DNA from: Struthidea cinerea
Taxonomy: Eukaryota > Chordata > Aves > Passeriformes > Corcoracidae
Direction: 5' to 3'
Assembly: GCA_013397865.1 (NCBI GenBank)
Contig: VZTI01005325.1
Coordinates: 1,899,757 to 1,963,756, forward strand
Length of the DNA: 64,000 nucleotides
Shown piece after piece: positions 23,946-37,865 of this stretch. The notes beneath the pieces are model-generated. The model was not told the origin of the DNA and did no database searches. It saw only the letters and a program-made list of their open reading frames with translations. The position numbers were made by a program, and so were the translations under genes. Each line of letters begins with the position of its first letter. Positions within the stretch are counted from its first letter, which is position 1.

Positions 23946-26900
23946 CCTCCAGGGAGGAGTGTTCAGAGGGGAGTAAACAGCTGTGCTGACGACAGAAGCA
24001 CATGGTTTGCATGTCTGAGGCTAGGTTGCCATTGCCTACCCATCCTTTACAACATAATCTTTGTTTAAAATAGGAGTAGGTGAATTAGTCAGGTCAGCTG
24101 AAGACTGAAGCAGGTAACCAGCACTCCAGAAGCATTCTCAAGGGACAACTGTCCAGCAGGAGAAACATCAGTGTAAACTTTGCCGCTAAGCCGAGCAGCA
24201 GTGACCCCAGATGTTGTAAACTCTGGAATTGTGAAAAATTTTCAACCCTGCATTGCTTTGTTCAATAAACACAAGCATCATGCCGCCACATGCTAGGAAA
24301 CTAACAACTGCTGCTTTCTACTCCTGCCTGGGATGGGCCCTCTCAGACAAGTTTTCTACTTCCTAGAGGAGTGCCCTGTCTGCATGGGACCTTAGACTGT
24401 TCAGGAGCAAACAACAGTTCTGGAGGAGGGAAGATCAGTACTGCTTGGACATAAGATAATTAATAATTTAGGGCCCATGCACATGGCCAGGTTTTTGACC
24501 AAAGTGAAATGATCTTGCTGAAACAGAAATAAGCATTATGCATTGTTTAAATGGGAATTCAATATCTGAAGATAAAGCCTTTGCTGTGAAAAGTTTGGGG
24601 AATTGTTCAGGTAGAAGCAGTGGCTGCTGAGTGATGTTTCAGGAGATGACACAGCACCCAGAGACTTGGATGAAACTTTTCATATGAAGCACTAAAGAGT
24701 TGGGCTGTGCAGTAACAGACACAGGCTATTTAGTATGCCTGTGACTGCTACAGGACTCAAAATGTTTTCCCTTTGGGAAAAGAAAAACAAAAACAAAACA
24801 AAAAAAAATGTAGAAGTTTCTGGACATATCACACAGACAAGCAAGTGTACATGGGTTATTCTTGTAGTCTGAAGTTTTGCACTGAATGCTTTATAGGCAT
24901 CCTCTAGGAAAATCAGCAGTGCAAATATAAACCTTACAACAATATCCAGATGACTGAAGCCATCATTTCACTTAGAAAGCCTATTATGTATTCCTTGTGT
25001 TATTCCAATAGATGTAAAACCAACATTGTGCTAGGCACTACACTAGAGAGTATTCAAAGGCAATTGTCCAAAGTTGTTTGGGGGATTGGCATAAATTGCA
25101 CTCTTAAAGAAAAAGGAAAATCTTACTCTTTGTGTCATGATATAAGAAGTAGACTGGAAATTCCATCCTTATAATGTGATCATAAGTTCCAAATACATGG
25201 CAGTGTATCCATGAAGTTTTGGAACCTATTTCCTTTGCTCTGCAAGTACATAGAGATTTATGTAGTATCCTTGCTTGAACTGAGTGTAACATGATTTCTG
25301 GTTTGCTGGAGCAACTGATAAACAATACCAAGCTTCCATCTGTATATCAGGATTTTCAGTCTTCTATGCTCATGTACAGAAAATTATTACTGCATAAGGA
25401 TTTAACCAGAAAACATTTTCGAGCAAAAGCAGGCAAACATTCTTGCCAGAGATCAAGACTGGTCAGAAACACATTCACAGTTAATTTTACTATACTTTAT
25501 AAACTTTTTGCAAGTCAGATGAATTGCCAGGCAGGTTTCTGCTGTTCTTCTTAAAAAAAAAAACCTGTTCTTCAAAAGCGCTCTTTTTGCTTTGTAGTTT
25601 CAGTGGAGCTAAAACAACTGTGCACATCTGTGCTTTTCTAGTTACTGTATTTATTTGTTTTGTTCTTGTATTTCTTCCTTGTTCTTTGCATATCTGCCTG
25701 AATTGTGATAGAAATTGCTGTGCTCAAACAAACTCTTCCTGGCTCCTTGTCTTTCTCTGTTTATCCTTTTCATATGACCTTGGCATATTTTCTTCTCATA
25801 ATGATTATGACAACATGAATGTTGTCATTCCTAAATATTGTTTTCTCTTTCAGGTTCAACTTTTCTGACTTCTTGCTCCCATCATCACTTTTATGATTCT
25901 TATTTTAAAGCTCATAATAAAAAGCTTTGGTTTCTGTTTTATGTGTCTGTCTTCCCTTTCCTTCTTGTAAAAACACTGACTGTTTTCTCAGAAAGCTGTT
26001 AGGTGTCATTTATTTTCCCTTTGTTTCCCCTACACTATAGCTTTAGATAACAGAGGATATGTAACAAAATGTACATGGTTTTGAAACAACTACATACAAT
26101 TGAATTAAAATTACAACACAAAAAATGCAGAAAAATAGATTCTAGTGAACTACATGACAAAGGGCAGATGCTGTTATCTTGGTTTGGTACTGGACCTTGC
26201 TGAGATCTAACTTTGCAGGTCTAGCCTTATAGACAGGAGGCTTTGCACCATTCAGCCCTCAGAGCTTAGGATTTTAGACGTCCTGCTGACAATCTTTCTT
26301 CCATCTACTCTGGTTTCCACCCTCTGGTTTCTGAGCTGCATCTATCGCTCAGCCTTTCATTTTACAATGAATATGATAATAAAAGGATTTCTGACATCAA
26401 CAAAGCACAGTCACAATAAATAACAGGCATTGTCCACTTGGTCAGAAAACACCAGAAGTTTTTAAATTCATTCCTTCCAGTGGCAAATGCCTTATCATAA
26501 TGCATCGTCATCCCCAGAATATATCTTTATCAGAAAGTTAATTCTAGGATGACACCATTTCTTTTGTTATCAGTGATCATATCTGGATAAATGGAACAGA
26601 ATATTTCAAGTGAATATTCAGCATTTGCAACCATTTGCAATTATTTTCTACCATTAATCATTAGGAATGGTGAAAAATGGATAGTCAGATTGGAGGGAAA
26701 AAGCATGTTATATGAGGTGGGATTTGTTTTGTTTTGGTTTTTTTTAATTGTTATTTTCAACAACCAGATGAACTTAAGTAGGACCTAGAGCTGAAACTGT
26801 CGATTGCCCTCCATTAAGACCCTATTCTCCAAGTGGGCCCACTGGAGTGGATAAAAAAATGCAGTTGAACAACACAACTCAAAGTCTAAAGCTCAGTATC

Positions 26901-27315
26901 AAGTAAAACACTAAAGTGTCACTGCTTGAAGAGTAAACATTAAGCAAGATTTTTAAAAGAGCGTTAATTCATTAATATTTTCTGTAATCTAATACTTTCT
27001 AGTAACCAACAGATTAAACATTACATTTTGCAAACTGCTCCGCTTCCTGGATGAATCATTACATGAAATCATGCAAGCTGGAGCACTTCATAAGCTCTTA
27101 AACTTTAACTTTCATGGTATTGTGCAGTGATTGTTTAACGTAAAAAAGAGAACATCTTTACTTAGAAAGCCTGCACCCATTCTCCGACTGCTGTACATCA
27201 CTCAGCACTGACTATCCAGGATGACTGTCCAAACCATTGGGAGAGAAGGTCACATCTGTTTTCAGGTTCTTTTTGCTGGTCAAAAGTGTCTTCTAGGCTC
27301 TGCTGCATAAAGTGG
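23946..27315. other. Unique non-coding sequence
   Basis: No gene is supported. At 24781-24808 there is an A-rich tract. Near 25855 a pyrimidine tract ending in CAG is followed about 60 bases later by AATAAAA and a GT-rich stretch. This could mimic a last exon but is unproven. The segment 27000-27130 is repeat-free and rich in TTAAAC/ATTACAT-type motifs. Confidence 0.5.
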
Positions 27316-27337
27316 AAAAAAAAAAAAAAAAAAAAAA
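27316..27337. repeat. Poly-A tract, 22 bases
   Basis: A run of 22 A, followed by a short A/G-rich tail. No retrocopy was recognised upstream. Confidence 0.97.
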
Positions 27338-30300
27338 GAAAGCAAAATGTCCTTTAATGCAGATCAACACCTTTCTGAAAAGCAGACAGCCTGATGGCTA
27401 TGCAGCTCTATTGGGTAATAAAAGTTTAGTATTCATCTGCATCTTCTGCACTCTGTGGGATCATGCACACTTCACAGGCATTTGAGTCTCTCATGTGTTA
27501 GGGGGTTACCTGGTATACTTTCCCATGTGAATCTTTTGGGAGCTCACACAGATGAGTACTGATTTCATGACCAGGTTTAGCTGTGACAAGATAGGTGCCC
27601 TATTCGAACAAATCCATCTTTCCACATATTATTATCCTCTTCTGACTTAGTCCTCTCCGGAGTCCTGGATTTCTTCCTTTTTTTCCATGGTGGTTGGTAT
27701 TTCCTGGCGCAGGAATTTCAATTGCTGTATTCTCCTTGCCTTGAAGGCCTTCGTTGAGGAGTAAAAGCTGACTCTGTATACACTGAACGACTCATTTACC
27801 TTAGTAGAGCTGTACTGCTTTGTGGCAGCTGAGGACCTGACCTACCTTTAAGAAGTATAAGTTGACAGAAGGCACTCTTTTAACAAAAAAATAATAAAAT
27901 TGTTTGTTACCTATCTGTACACTGATAAGTTCTTTCATTTCTGCAACTGACACCTCAACATCTGAATTTGACACCCAGAGATAACATAGGCAGTGATACT
28001 AAAAGACTTTATGTACTCCAAGTAGTCCCCTGGCATAAATCTTTGAAGGCTCAGAGCCCTAACAAATACAACTGATGTACATGTATTGGTTCATAAATTC
28101 TGTTTATTACGTCGTTGGCTGCCCTCTATTTGTTTTCCATACTCTCCTCTGCATGCTGAAAAAGATGCTCCCCTACAGCTTGTGCCTACTCTGGTCCGTT
28201 TTTTCTATAACAAACTAAAATACCAGACTAGGTTTGTTGCAGCGATTTTTTGAGTTTTGTCTTTGCAGTGACAACAAACACATACTAATGAATAGTCAAG
28301 TAAGCAGACATAAATAATTAAGAGATTTTCTTATTATTTTTAGAACATGCTAATTCTGGCTGGATCCTGGCATATAGAACAAGGGAATGCTTTGTAAAAT
28401 CCCCTGTTGTATTACAGAAATGTTACAGAAATGTAACCATTTTTTTCTTCTTGCTCGACTTTCAGATTCTTATTCCCTCTTGAAGAGCAAGACAACAAAG
28501 TCAATCTACCACAGTAGAATTTTAACCAATGGTTAATTAGCCATTCAGCTTCAATTTAAAACTAAATTGCTTTCCAAAAAAATTTTGTGTATTTCTTGAA
28601 TTTCCTGGATGATTTTTTCCTTTAAAAGAAAGGAAGGTTATTTAATTGAACACCACAGGCTTTGCTTTCCAGGTTCTTGTCTTTTTTTTTTTTTGGATAT
28701 GATCTTCCTTACAGTGGTAACTGGCAAGCAATCCTGCTTCAATAAATCAGAAAGCACAGCTGGGTGGCAAAAGAAAACACTTGCAATGAGTCTCTCCTAT
28801 TGAAGCCACATGATTTTAACTGATATTGACAAGCAGTACATTATATCTTGGTTGAGAAAATTTAGTTAATATTGAATCACACACCAAAAAATGAAAAATA
28901 AAAAAAAAATAGTTTTAGAGATCCCAGTGCTCTGGAGGTGACAACGTTTCTACCTTCACACACTCTAACAATTACCCAAAGGGATGCATTTGAGAGTGGT
29001 GTGAGCAAGACACACAATATTTAGCAATGCTGGACTCTCATTCTGGCCGGCTGTTGCGATTTTCTTTTCAAACCGCTGCGTGTCTTTCATTCACGAGTGC
29101 TTTATACACTTTGGAAAATAAGAGATGGCTGAATGTATGACATCATTGCTGCTAACACCAGGAAACAAAAGAGGCACATTTACATGAGAAAGGTGGCTTT
29201 TCTGCGGCAGTGAAGGGAGGGAGGGTCACAGGTTCATTCCTCTGTTTGCAGGCCATGGATAGTGCTATAGGCTTACCATGCCTTACACTGCGGGGCTCAC
29301 AGTCAGCAGAAACAGCGCTGAGCCCATTGCTGACTACAAAAAGACCATTATCCCCTAACAACAGTTGTGCTGTCTGTGACTTTTGCATGGCACTAGGAGT
29401 TCGTTTCATGTTCAATGGCTCTCTGAGAGAAGAACAAACCAGTCTGCCTCTTCTTTGTACGGGTTTGTTCTGTGAGGGCAAGGGACCAAGAACAGGGGAA
29501 GTTGTTTCGTGACTGCTGTTGTCAGCAAGTCTCCCCCATACAGTTACTGACTTAATTTGACCTCTTTATGGTAGCAAACGCCGTGCACATGCTGTGCAGA
29601 AATTAAAAGATGAGGCTTTGGATCACAGGAGTTCCTCAAAATGCCACAAAGACCCCAAATTAATTCCAATATATTGTTTCCTGCAGCTCAGGAGGTCCGT
29701 AGTATAAATGAGCCTACATTAACAGGGGACATTTTGACAATTAAAACATATCATAAATCTAGAGTTTTCCTTGAGTGTACTTCATCCAACACAGACTGGC
29801 TCATACAACAGCCTTGGGGGAAAAAAACAAACCCTAGGATCTTGCTTTAGGTTTGAGAAAAGAAGTAATGATCTGAGATTACAAAGTTATGGATGTCTGG
29901 GAATCTTTTTACATCACACAACATGCTCTTCTTAGTTTCAGGGAGAAAGTGAGAAGCGTGCTGTTCTTCATCATGACTTGTGAGACTAGCAGGAAGAGGA
30001 GTGCTTTTGAAGATGCTCTGCAGGCTCAGGAAGCATGTTCCCTGGAAATAAGCAAAATAAGCCACCCCATTCCCTTTCAGCAACATCAGTGTGACTCAGT
30101 GTTGCACAAGGTATGTAAAAGTGAAATTGCAAAGAGGTACATCTAGGCTTTTTCCATAAAGTGAAATAGTTAATAGGAAGGACAACAGATCCTCATGAAG
30201 TTGTAGATAACTCCAGTGCTATTTCTTTAAACAGATTTTGGATGGACAGGACCTTTTTAAAGTTCAAATCAGGTAGCTCTAAACCATCAAAAGACTAATC

Positions 30301-30837
30301 TTTTCTTCCTGCTTACTCTCACATGCTGGAAATGTCTGTCTCTTATTTGCCAACAAGATGTCAAAGGCCTTACCGTACGTTTTCAATAGATAGCTGACCA
30401 CAGGGCAGACTAGAAACTGCTGCATTAGTAAAATACTCTGAAAGGGACACTGTCATCTTAAACCAACAAAGGCTGCATCCAAATTAAGGGGCACAGTAAT
30501 ACTCTAGTGTCTCAATGAAATAACATCAGCAATTCCTCCCTATGCACAAAAATCCCAGATGGGCCACAAAATCCTCTTACTTTACCACTGCACCTGAGGT
30601 GACCCTGCCACAACAAACCAGCACATGTTATCGTTGCTGGAATCATAAGCAGCAGACAGACTCTTTCACAGAAAAGGATATTTATATACCCAATGTGCTC
30701 AACAGGCTGCTCAAAAGAGCAGATGAGCACAGCATTCAAAAAACACTGGGTGTGTTTGTGGGATATGCCTGTGTATGTAGCCAACTCCAAACACTCTTCT
30801 CTTGAACTCAGGCAGTTCCCAATATCAATTTATCTAC
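27338..30837. other. Unique non-coding sequence
   Basis: No gene is supported. A short tandem repeat (TTACAGAAATG twice) lies at 28412-28433. At 29152-29512 frames of 100 and 109 codons overlap on opposite strands. Neither has a recognised domain, and such mirrored frames are usually a composition effect. The segment near 29045-29110 keeps several CpGs. Confidence 0.5.
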
Positions 30838-30856
30838 TTATTTATTTATTTATTTT
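30838..30856. repeat. (TTTA)n microsatellite
   Basis: About four and a half TTAT/TTTA units within a T/A-rich stretch. Confidence 0.9.
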
Positions 30857-32070
30857 AGTGACTATCTGACATTACTTCTTAAGCTTAGAAAATTAAGCCT
30901 CCTGCTTCATCACTCAACACTCTCCCTGCCATATTGTTGCTCTGATTCATCCCAGCCATCAGGTGTTTCAGTGCACAGTTCAGGGATGTTTTAAGTTTTA
31001 CCATATTTAAGGGCAGGACAATTTATACGTTGCTCATCTTTTTGATATTCTGGACTTGGATGTGCCAGCTAACAACACTCATCGCTGTCTGAATTAATGA
31101 TATTCTTTTTTCTTCCAGACGACCAGTCAGTGCAGGAGGTGGGAAGGGGAAAAAGTATTTCAATTCCAATTCTCCTGTGCCCAAGGCTGTGAAACCTGTA
31201 AATGTAACGCAGCGTACTTTCTCTGTTGCAAATTTAGCCCAATTCCCTCTCAGCAAGTTCAGTTACATTAAGAAAAAATAGACCACATTGTGTACAAGTG
31301 ATTTAAGCTGCAACTGCTGGGCTTTGGTGTTATATTTATTCCCTGAAAGGTTTATCCAAATGTGTTTGAAATGTAGAAAATTGATGACATTAGACAGCAT
31401 TATACACTGGCCTGCTCTTTAAGTACCAACAAATCATTCAAACAAATAGCCCTACAGAGGGAAACGCAGGCAGGAAAAGCATTTTTATAAAGGCACAAGA
31501 CAGGGCATTCCCACTGTGGAGCCTATTCCCACACTTTCTCTACTCCCCAGAGACAAGAAGACACTTGTCTGCCAAGCCTCAAATCTCGAAGCCCGGAACC
31601 AATGCTACCACCAAGGCCATCACCGATACCCCCATGTAAAGAGCAGCTAACAGATAGACCTGCCTTTGTATCCACAGCTGCTTCAGATAAATGTTACGCA
31701 CATCTGCCAGCCACAAAATACACAAAAAATTAAAATACAGTTTACCCAACCCATTACAGCAACATCAAGCCAACCCTATTGGGCTTTTTCTCAGTCACTA
31801 AACAAACCACAGAGAAGAAAGAGTAAGATGGATCAGAATCGAGCAAATAAGTGCAACCACTGGAAAAAAAAATGTGTGTTTTCACTCTATTTAAAAGCAT
31901 AGGCCACAGACAGCTTTATTCAATTTAACGAATTGTTTTCACGCTCAGAAATATTTGCAAAGGAAAGAAGTTTAATTTCTGATGGTTAAAATCTGTTTTA
32001 ATGATGTGACTGATAAACACTGTGTAACATTTACACAATACTTTTTGCATAGTTTTGAGCATTTAAAAGA
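30857..32070. other. Unique non-coding sequence
   Basis: No gene or repeat family is recognised. Short frames on both strands have no domains. Confidence 0.5.
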
Positions 32071-32136
32071 TTGGGGTTTGGATCAGATTATCTTCAGAGG
32101 TCCCTTCCAACCCTAATTATTCTGTGATCCTGTGAC
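32071..32136 (+). mobile_element. CR1 LINE terminal fragment, sense
   Basis: Only the last 66 or so bases of a CR1 element remain. TTGGGGTTTGGATCAGATTA leads into the conserved AGAGGTCCCTTCCAACCCTA, and it ends in ATTCTGTGATCCTGTGA, the terminal-repeat variant based on ATTCTGTGAT. This variant differs from the ATTCTATGAT tail at 4771-4909, so the two belong to different CR1 subfamilies or ages. Confidence 0.9.
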
Positions 32137-35100
32137 TTGCATATGTTAAATTGCATCTTATATAATTGACTCTAAGAGAGTATTCCTAAGCCAGGCAAGA
32201 TTTGAACCAGAGAGAGGTTTGTTTCCTGGTGGTTTTTTTTTAATTACTGGTATAGTCAAAACAGACAAGCTTTCAAGTATACAGACTCTTCTTCAAGCTT
32301 GAAAGAAAACCAGAGGTCTTTGGAGTTACATGGAAGATACAATAACCGCTTTGAATTTGTTAATCAGTTAGATCATTTGAGAGAAAATGCAGCAGGTACC
32401 TCAGAAACACCTGCAACAAAACAGATGATATGTATCTCCTGTGAGAAAAGGAAAGGGATAATTGATCATCAATTGAACTTGCAAGAATTAGCAGTCATGG
32501 AAATAAGAAGTGCTATGAAATGTGCTATAAAAGTAGTATTTCTCGAATCAATTCTTTATTTCCAATAGTATTATGAGTTTTAGTTCCCAGGTACTTACCC
32601 TGAAGAATTTCTCAGGTTCCCCTCGAAGATAACAACTGAATAGGCAAAAATGAAATGAAGGGTTCGTAAGAAATATTCTTTCTCAGATTTTTGAGCGTGT
32701 CTGTTTTCCATCAATTATTCACTCATTCTGCTGCCTATTGATTGGTTGGTTTCACACATACAATTTCCTTGTGGATGTTTATACTTGCTAAAGTATATTA
32801 CACATGGGATAAGTAAGCTCCAGGTCCTGTAATGATTCAGTGGAGAGCAAGGTATTGTAAGAGTGGAGATGTGTGGGCAGTCCTTACACGTGATGTTCAT
32901 GTGTTATGGATCTGTTTATATGTGTTCGTCCATCAGAGTGCTGCTGTAGTGTTTAGTAAAGATCCACACTGAGGGCTGGAGGGCTGTTGAAGGAGCTGCC
33001 TCTTGGCAGGGGAACACTTACTGCATTTGTGGTGGACCAAACAAACAATAAAACTTTGATAAAGGTGTCATTCATATAATCTGAGGTATGGCATAAGTAT
33101 AAGCAGGAGCATGATGGAACAGACATTTAAAATATATTTTTCAAGGTGGCTCACTGCAACATATTGCAAAATCCTCTGCATGAGGCAGCTGTGCCCTCCC
33201 TGTCAGATAGGGAAAGTGAAGTTATGTGTGAAAATGAAAAGATGTTTACTGATTAGGATTTCTGAGGATTACTGTCCACATTGTACATACTCAGGGTAGT
33301 CTTGGAGGCTTCCATGATGTGTGGTGTTGGTATGTGAACAGGCAACATCTGTCAAAACTAGGCTGGTCCTTGTAAAGTTGGGCTTAGGTTGTGTGGTTTA
33401 TGAAGGAAGTCTTCTCTATCCTGCAGACAGGAGATGCAGCATCTCCTTCAAGTTCCATCACCCTGTTCAATGCAGTCCTTGTGGATCATTATAGATCTTT
33501 GTGCTTAGTCACCATGTAAGGACTGTGTTTTAAGTACTGCTAAGGGTGGTTTTCAGAAAGAGGCTGTGATGCCACATTTTTATGCTGAATATTTAAATGC
33601 TCATTCTTATCCTAAAGTAGTTATTCTAGCTGCCCTGGGTGGGATTTTGGCTAAGCTTGTCAACCAGGCTCCTTCTTTAGATGGTGGAGACATTTCCCTG
33701 CAGAGGCATACCATGCCATTTTGTGTAAGGCAGGTGGGAAGTACCATTTGAAGATATCTATGGTACTCCCTTAAGTGCCTGTAGTTAATACAAGGACTCA
33801 GTTTTCTTATTAAACATTCTCTTTCCAGTCAGCTGCTTCACAAAATAGATGAACTGTTGTTCCTTCACAGGGTGAGATTTACAGGTTTCTTTTCCAACCC
33901 CTTGGCATGAAAATGCATAATGGTGATATTCCTACAAGCTCCAAGTGTAAGGTATTTCACAAGAAAAGGCAATTCTTCAATAATTTCTGATTAAAAAAAA
34001 AAAGCTCTCAACTCTCAAAAATCTACCAGAAGGGGGACTGAGGAAGAAACTGACTCAAAAAATGCAGGAGTAAACTCCTTGAGCTCAGCAGTTCCTATAG
34101 TTCCAGAAGAGTGAATGTTTCCAGTAGAGATCTTGGATGAGCTGGGCAATCCATCCACAAATATTTACTAAAGATATGTGAGCTGGCACTGGTGTTTGGG
34201 AGTCAGTCTCTATCCAGATGGTCTTGCTTTAATCACTGGACCAGGACTGTTGAATTTCTCTTAGTTTACAGCAGCTAGAGTCAAAATAGGACAATATAAG
34301 TTTCCTGCTCATTTTTACATCCAGGCTATCTATTCCTGTTCTTGCAGCCTTGGCTCAACTATTCCTGTTTCAGCAGCTTCCCAGCCAAGAGCTTTCTCTT
34401 CTGATGGTCTCTTGGGACAGAGCGAAAGGAATGGGCATCTAAGGACAAGCAGCTCAATCACCACGCTGTTATCCATGACAGATTATGGCAGTCTTATTCC
34501 TACAAAATACTGGCTCCACACACTGTCTAGCTCCGCCCTGTTGTCCTGTCTGTACGATCTGACTGACTGAAGCATTGCCCAGCAGTCCTTTTCAGCCATT
34601 TCAGGCTTTCTGCAGGTTCAGACAGTATCTCATATGCCTAAACTGCATGTTTTACATTTTCCTGATAAAATAAGACAAAAACCTGACTGTTTTGCTTTCA
34701 AGGGAAGGTGAGTTGAAGAAAGACACGTAACCTTAGGAACTGCAAGACTTCTGAAAGACCTACAGTTTATGTCAATCCATCTTAGCAGATCACAATTTCT
34801 TTCCAATGACCATTTCTTTAACAACCTGAGATGCTCTGATGGTAGCAATGTCAAAATAACCTCATTCAACCTAATCTGCATCAAATGCTTCCTAAATACT
34901 GTGAACCACAAACAAATTTTGCAAATTAATCTCACTATCAGTGATCAAACTGCTAACATAGCAAGGCATTTTAGTTCATTAACAATGAATATGATACTAA
35001 TAAGTACCTCAGGCAGCTAAAGCAAGCACTGCATTGTGTTAGGGTACTTGCTGCACTTTGAACAGCCTGGTGAACATGTACTTCAGGCAGTCCACGCAGC

Positions 35101-36143
35101 AGTGCAATGGATTGAAAACTGGCTACATCTTTGGTGCTTCTCTTTTTGTTGACTACAAAATCCTGTCAGGTCTGTGCAAAAATCTGCTGAACACAAGCAA
35201 AAAAAGGTAGGTGGGTGCTAATGAGGATGGCTTGAAAGCCTGTTAATATAAAATCCAGAAGTTTCTTATTAGAGAATTTAGAAGTGTTCTCAAAGCTAGC
35301 ACCAGCTGCCAGTGCTGCTATGCCATAATTGTTTAGATGCTATGGTAACAGACAATGTGAAAAACACTGAGGTAATTTTACAACACTTTACTTCATTTGA
35401 CCATTACATTTACTTTTAATCCATATGCACCTACAAGTGGATGCTTTAGATTAAAGCTCCAATGAATTCAAAATCTGAAAAAAACCTTAGCTAAAACATC
35501 CATGCTTTACTCAGTTAATACAGAAATGAAGCATACACTGCTAGTCTATGCCTTAGCTCTTAGTCACTATCATCCCCTTTTTCCTCTGACCCAAACACAA
35601 CTGTTATACAATTTTAAAGAAACCTCACTAGGAGTTTTGACAAGTGAGTGTGAAAGAAGGCAGGATTCCAAGATTAGGTCAAACAGGTCATGGAGACTTA
35701 AGAAATGTCCTGTCACTGTTCTGCTAGCAAAAAATAATAAATAAATTGGAAAAGTTAAAAAAAAACCCCAAACAAACAATAAAACTTTACTCACTCTTCC
35801 CTAGGTACGCTGATAGTAGCACTTGTGTGACAAGTAAGGATTGCACATGTCAGATGTTCTGTATAAGGCAAACTACGGGTCAAATAATTATCTAACACCT
35901 CACCTTTTAGTATCTGGAACTAACCCCATCATCCTTTTAGCTCTGCCTCTGGGGAGTAAAGAAAGGGTCTTAATTCAGTGTTAACAAAACAAGAGCAACT
36001 AGGGTAGCTGGTATCTACACTCAAACAGGACCAAATAAACCTATCAGCAATGCAGTTGGGTAGCAGCTACAATTTAAATTGGATAAATGTGAAGTGATAT
36101 GGAGTGCAAGAAAAAGCCTAATTATTTTTCACACGCTGCTGGG
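32137..36143. other. Unique non-coding sequence
   Basis: No gene is supported. Frames of up to 101 codons have no recognised domain. A GGTTCAAATCT string on the minus strand near 32190-32205 resembles a B box but has no tRNA structure around it. An A run lies at about 33992-34003. Confidence 0.5.
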
Positions 36144-36177
36144 ATCTAAATTACCTAGAGATCTAAATTACCTAGAG
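36144..36177. repeat. Tandem duplication, 17-base unit x2
   Basis: Two exact adjacent copies of ATCTAAATTACCTAGAG, at 36144-36160 and 36161-36177. Confidence 0.93.
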
Positions 36178-36937
36178 TATTTCAGGAACAGATCTAGCAC
36201 TTATCGTTAGCAGGCTGGCGTGCTGCTGAGATTTCAGAACAAGGAAGTGATTGGGCAAAATTATAAAAATTGCAAGGATTGCTAAAAGAAATATTGGAAT
36301 AGACTAGGATGTTATAATTTGGTGATACTTTTTCCCCTCCCTTAATGCTGTGCCCAGAGTAGTCTGTCTCAAGTTCAAACTCCTGTGTGCCACAGATGGT
36401 AAAGTTTTGTATGGACAGGGGATAAGGGAGTGGAAGAGAGATTAAATATTGAGAACAATTAAAATAACCAAGGCTATTTAGTTTAGAAAGGAAGAGTATA
36501 AGAACGACCTCCCAAAATAATTAATACTTTAGGGGAAAGAGATCTGGTACTCCTCCATAGCCATTCCCAGCCCCGTAACACAATTACAGGAGACAAGTTG
36601 ATTAAATTGACAGGCAGAAAATGTGAAATGAACAGAAGGGAAAGTGTTTTAAAGTAGCACATTATCAGTCCATGCAATTCAATGTCACAAGAAATTGTTG
36701 AGGAAAAGAATTTAACGGGATTTTAAGAGGGTTGGGTTATTTATATTGACAAGTAAAAGTTTTGTGCCTACATGAAGTTAAGGAAAGAGTTTAAGGGGCT
36801 TTAACCCTTCAGGCAGTAGGAAGTTGTGGATATGGCTTGCAGAGAGGCATCAGGATGCACGAAGCCAAGGGGAATTCTCCTTCCTTGGAACTTCAGAGAT
36901 GGCAGAGGGCCTGCTAGGGCAGCCTTCATAGTATTAA
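36178..36937. other. Unique non-coding sequence
   Basis: Nothing recognised. Confidence 0.5.
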
Positions 36938-36955
36938 ATATATATATATATATAT
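36938..36955. repeat. (AT)9 microsatellite
   Basis: Nine uninterrupted AT units. Confidence 0.97.
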
Positions 36956-37589
36956 TATTACAGTTTATAGTATTTGGTGAGGAAGGAAGAGGAGAGAAGA
37001 GGGCCCTCTGGTATTTGTTCAGATTTTGATTGTGGTCAGGATAACCTGTAAGATCCATGTGAGTTCTTCCTAAAACACCAAAACTCCAGCAATATTTAAT
37101 ACATCGAAATTCATTGGACACGGGGTTGCAGGCTTTTGCTTGCCTGCAAAAGCTGGACACCTGCTCACTGCAGTGCTGCCCCTCCCGGCTCTTTTCTCAA
37201 GGAATGATCTTGTGTGCTCAGCTAAAGCACTGCTAGGGTGCTCTACTACACGCCATGAAGACTGGACACCTAGCCTATTTTCTTTTCAAATGTTTTGCAG
37301 TCTTTTCAGATAACAACAATGAGAAAAGACAATGAAAGTATTGCACGGTGTCTCACATTCCCTTGATCCTAATGAAGCTACAATGAACAGATGTGCAACA
37401 TGCTGTTACACAAATCATATGACACTTATTAGAATGGGACACTTTTAATACGGAAGCACTCATAAGGAAACTACGTTATTGCTGCTAGAAGGCACGTGAC
37501 TTACTGAATTGCAATGGTTGGGTATTTTTTTAAACCAGCTGAAACTAAGGACATTACCAGGCTTAGAAATCCTACCAGGCAGTGTGGAT
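36956..37589. other. Unique non-coding sequence
   Basis: Nothing recognised. The minus-strand frame crossing this region includes translated microsatellite and is spurious. Confidence 0.5.
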
Positions 37590-37865
37590 TGCGCCATTAG
37601 CTGCCTAAATAGCTTAGCACCGTGCTGTTTTTGGTTCTCAAGAGTTATTTAAATGTCTAATTCCCAGTGACACCGTTAAGATCAAAGGTGCCTAGGTGAA
37701 GGTTCATGTTTCCTATAGTGCAAGGATAATATAGGCAAACTCACCACATACACCCTCTTCCATATCTGCTGCGTCTCAAAATGGTGTTTGTATTTCTCAT
37801 ATTTGCTGTGAACTTAGGCGTGGATTTAACTCCCAGTGAAATCAGCAAGGCCTAAACTCAAAACC
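37590..37865. repeat. Possible ancient amniote interspersed repeat
   Basis: Phrases such as GCTGCCTAAATAGCTTAGCAC (split around 37600-37620), TTTAAATGTCTAATTCCCAGTG (around 37648-37670), GGTGCCTAGG (37687-37696) and AACTCCCAGTGAAATCAGC (around 37829-37847) resemble an old repeat class. In that class, GCCTAAAT and ACTCCCATTGAAATCAATG phrases recur across birds, crocodilians and turtles. I cannot name the family, and the match is from memory. Two separate fragments may be present, divided near 37700-37815. Confidence 0.3.

Noticed and set aside
29152..29512. Mirrored 109- and 100-codon frames as an exon
   Set aside because: Neither strand resembles a known protein and there is no clear splice context; mirrored frames suggest a composition effect.
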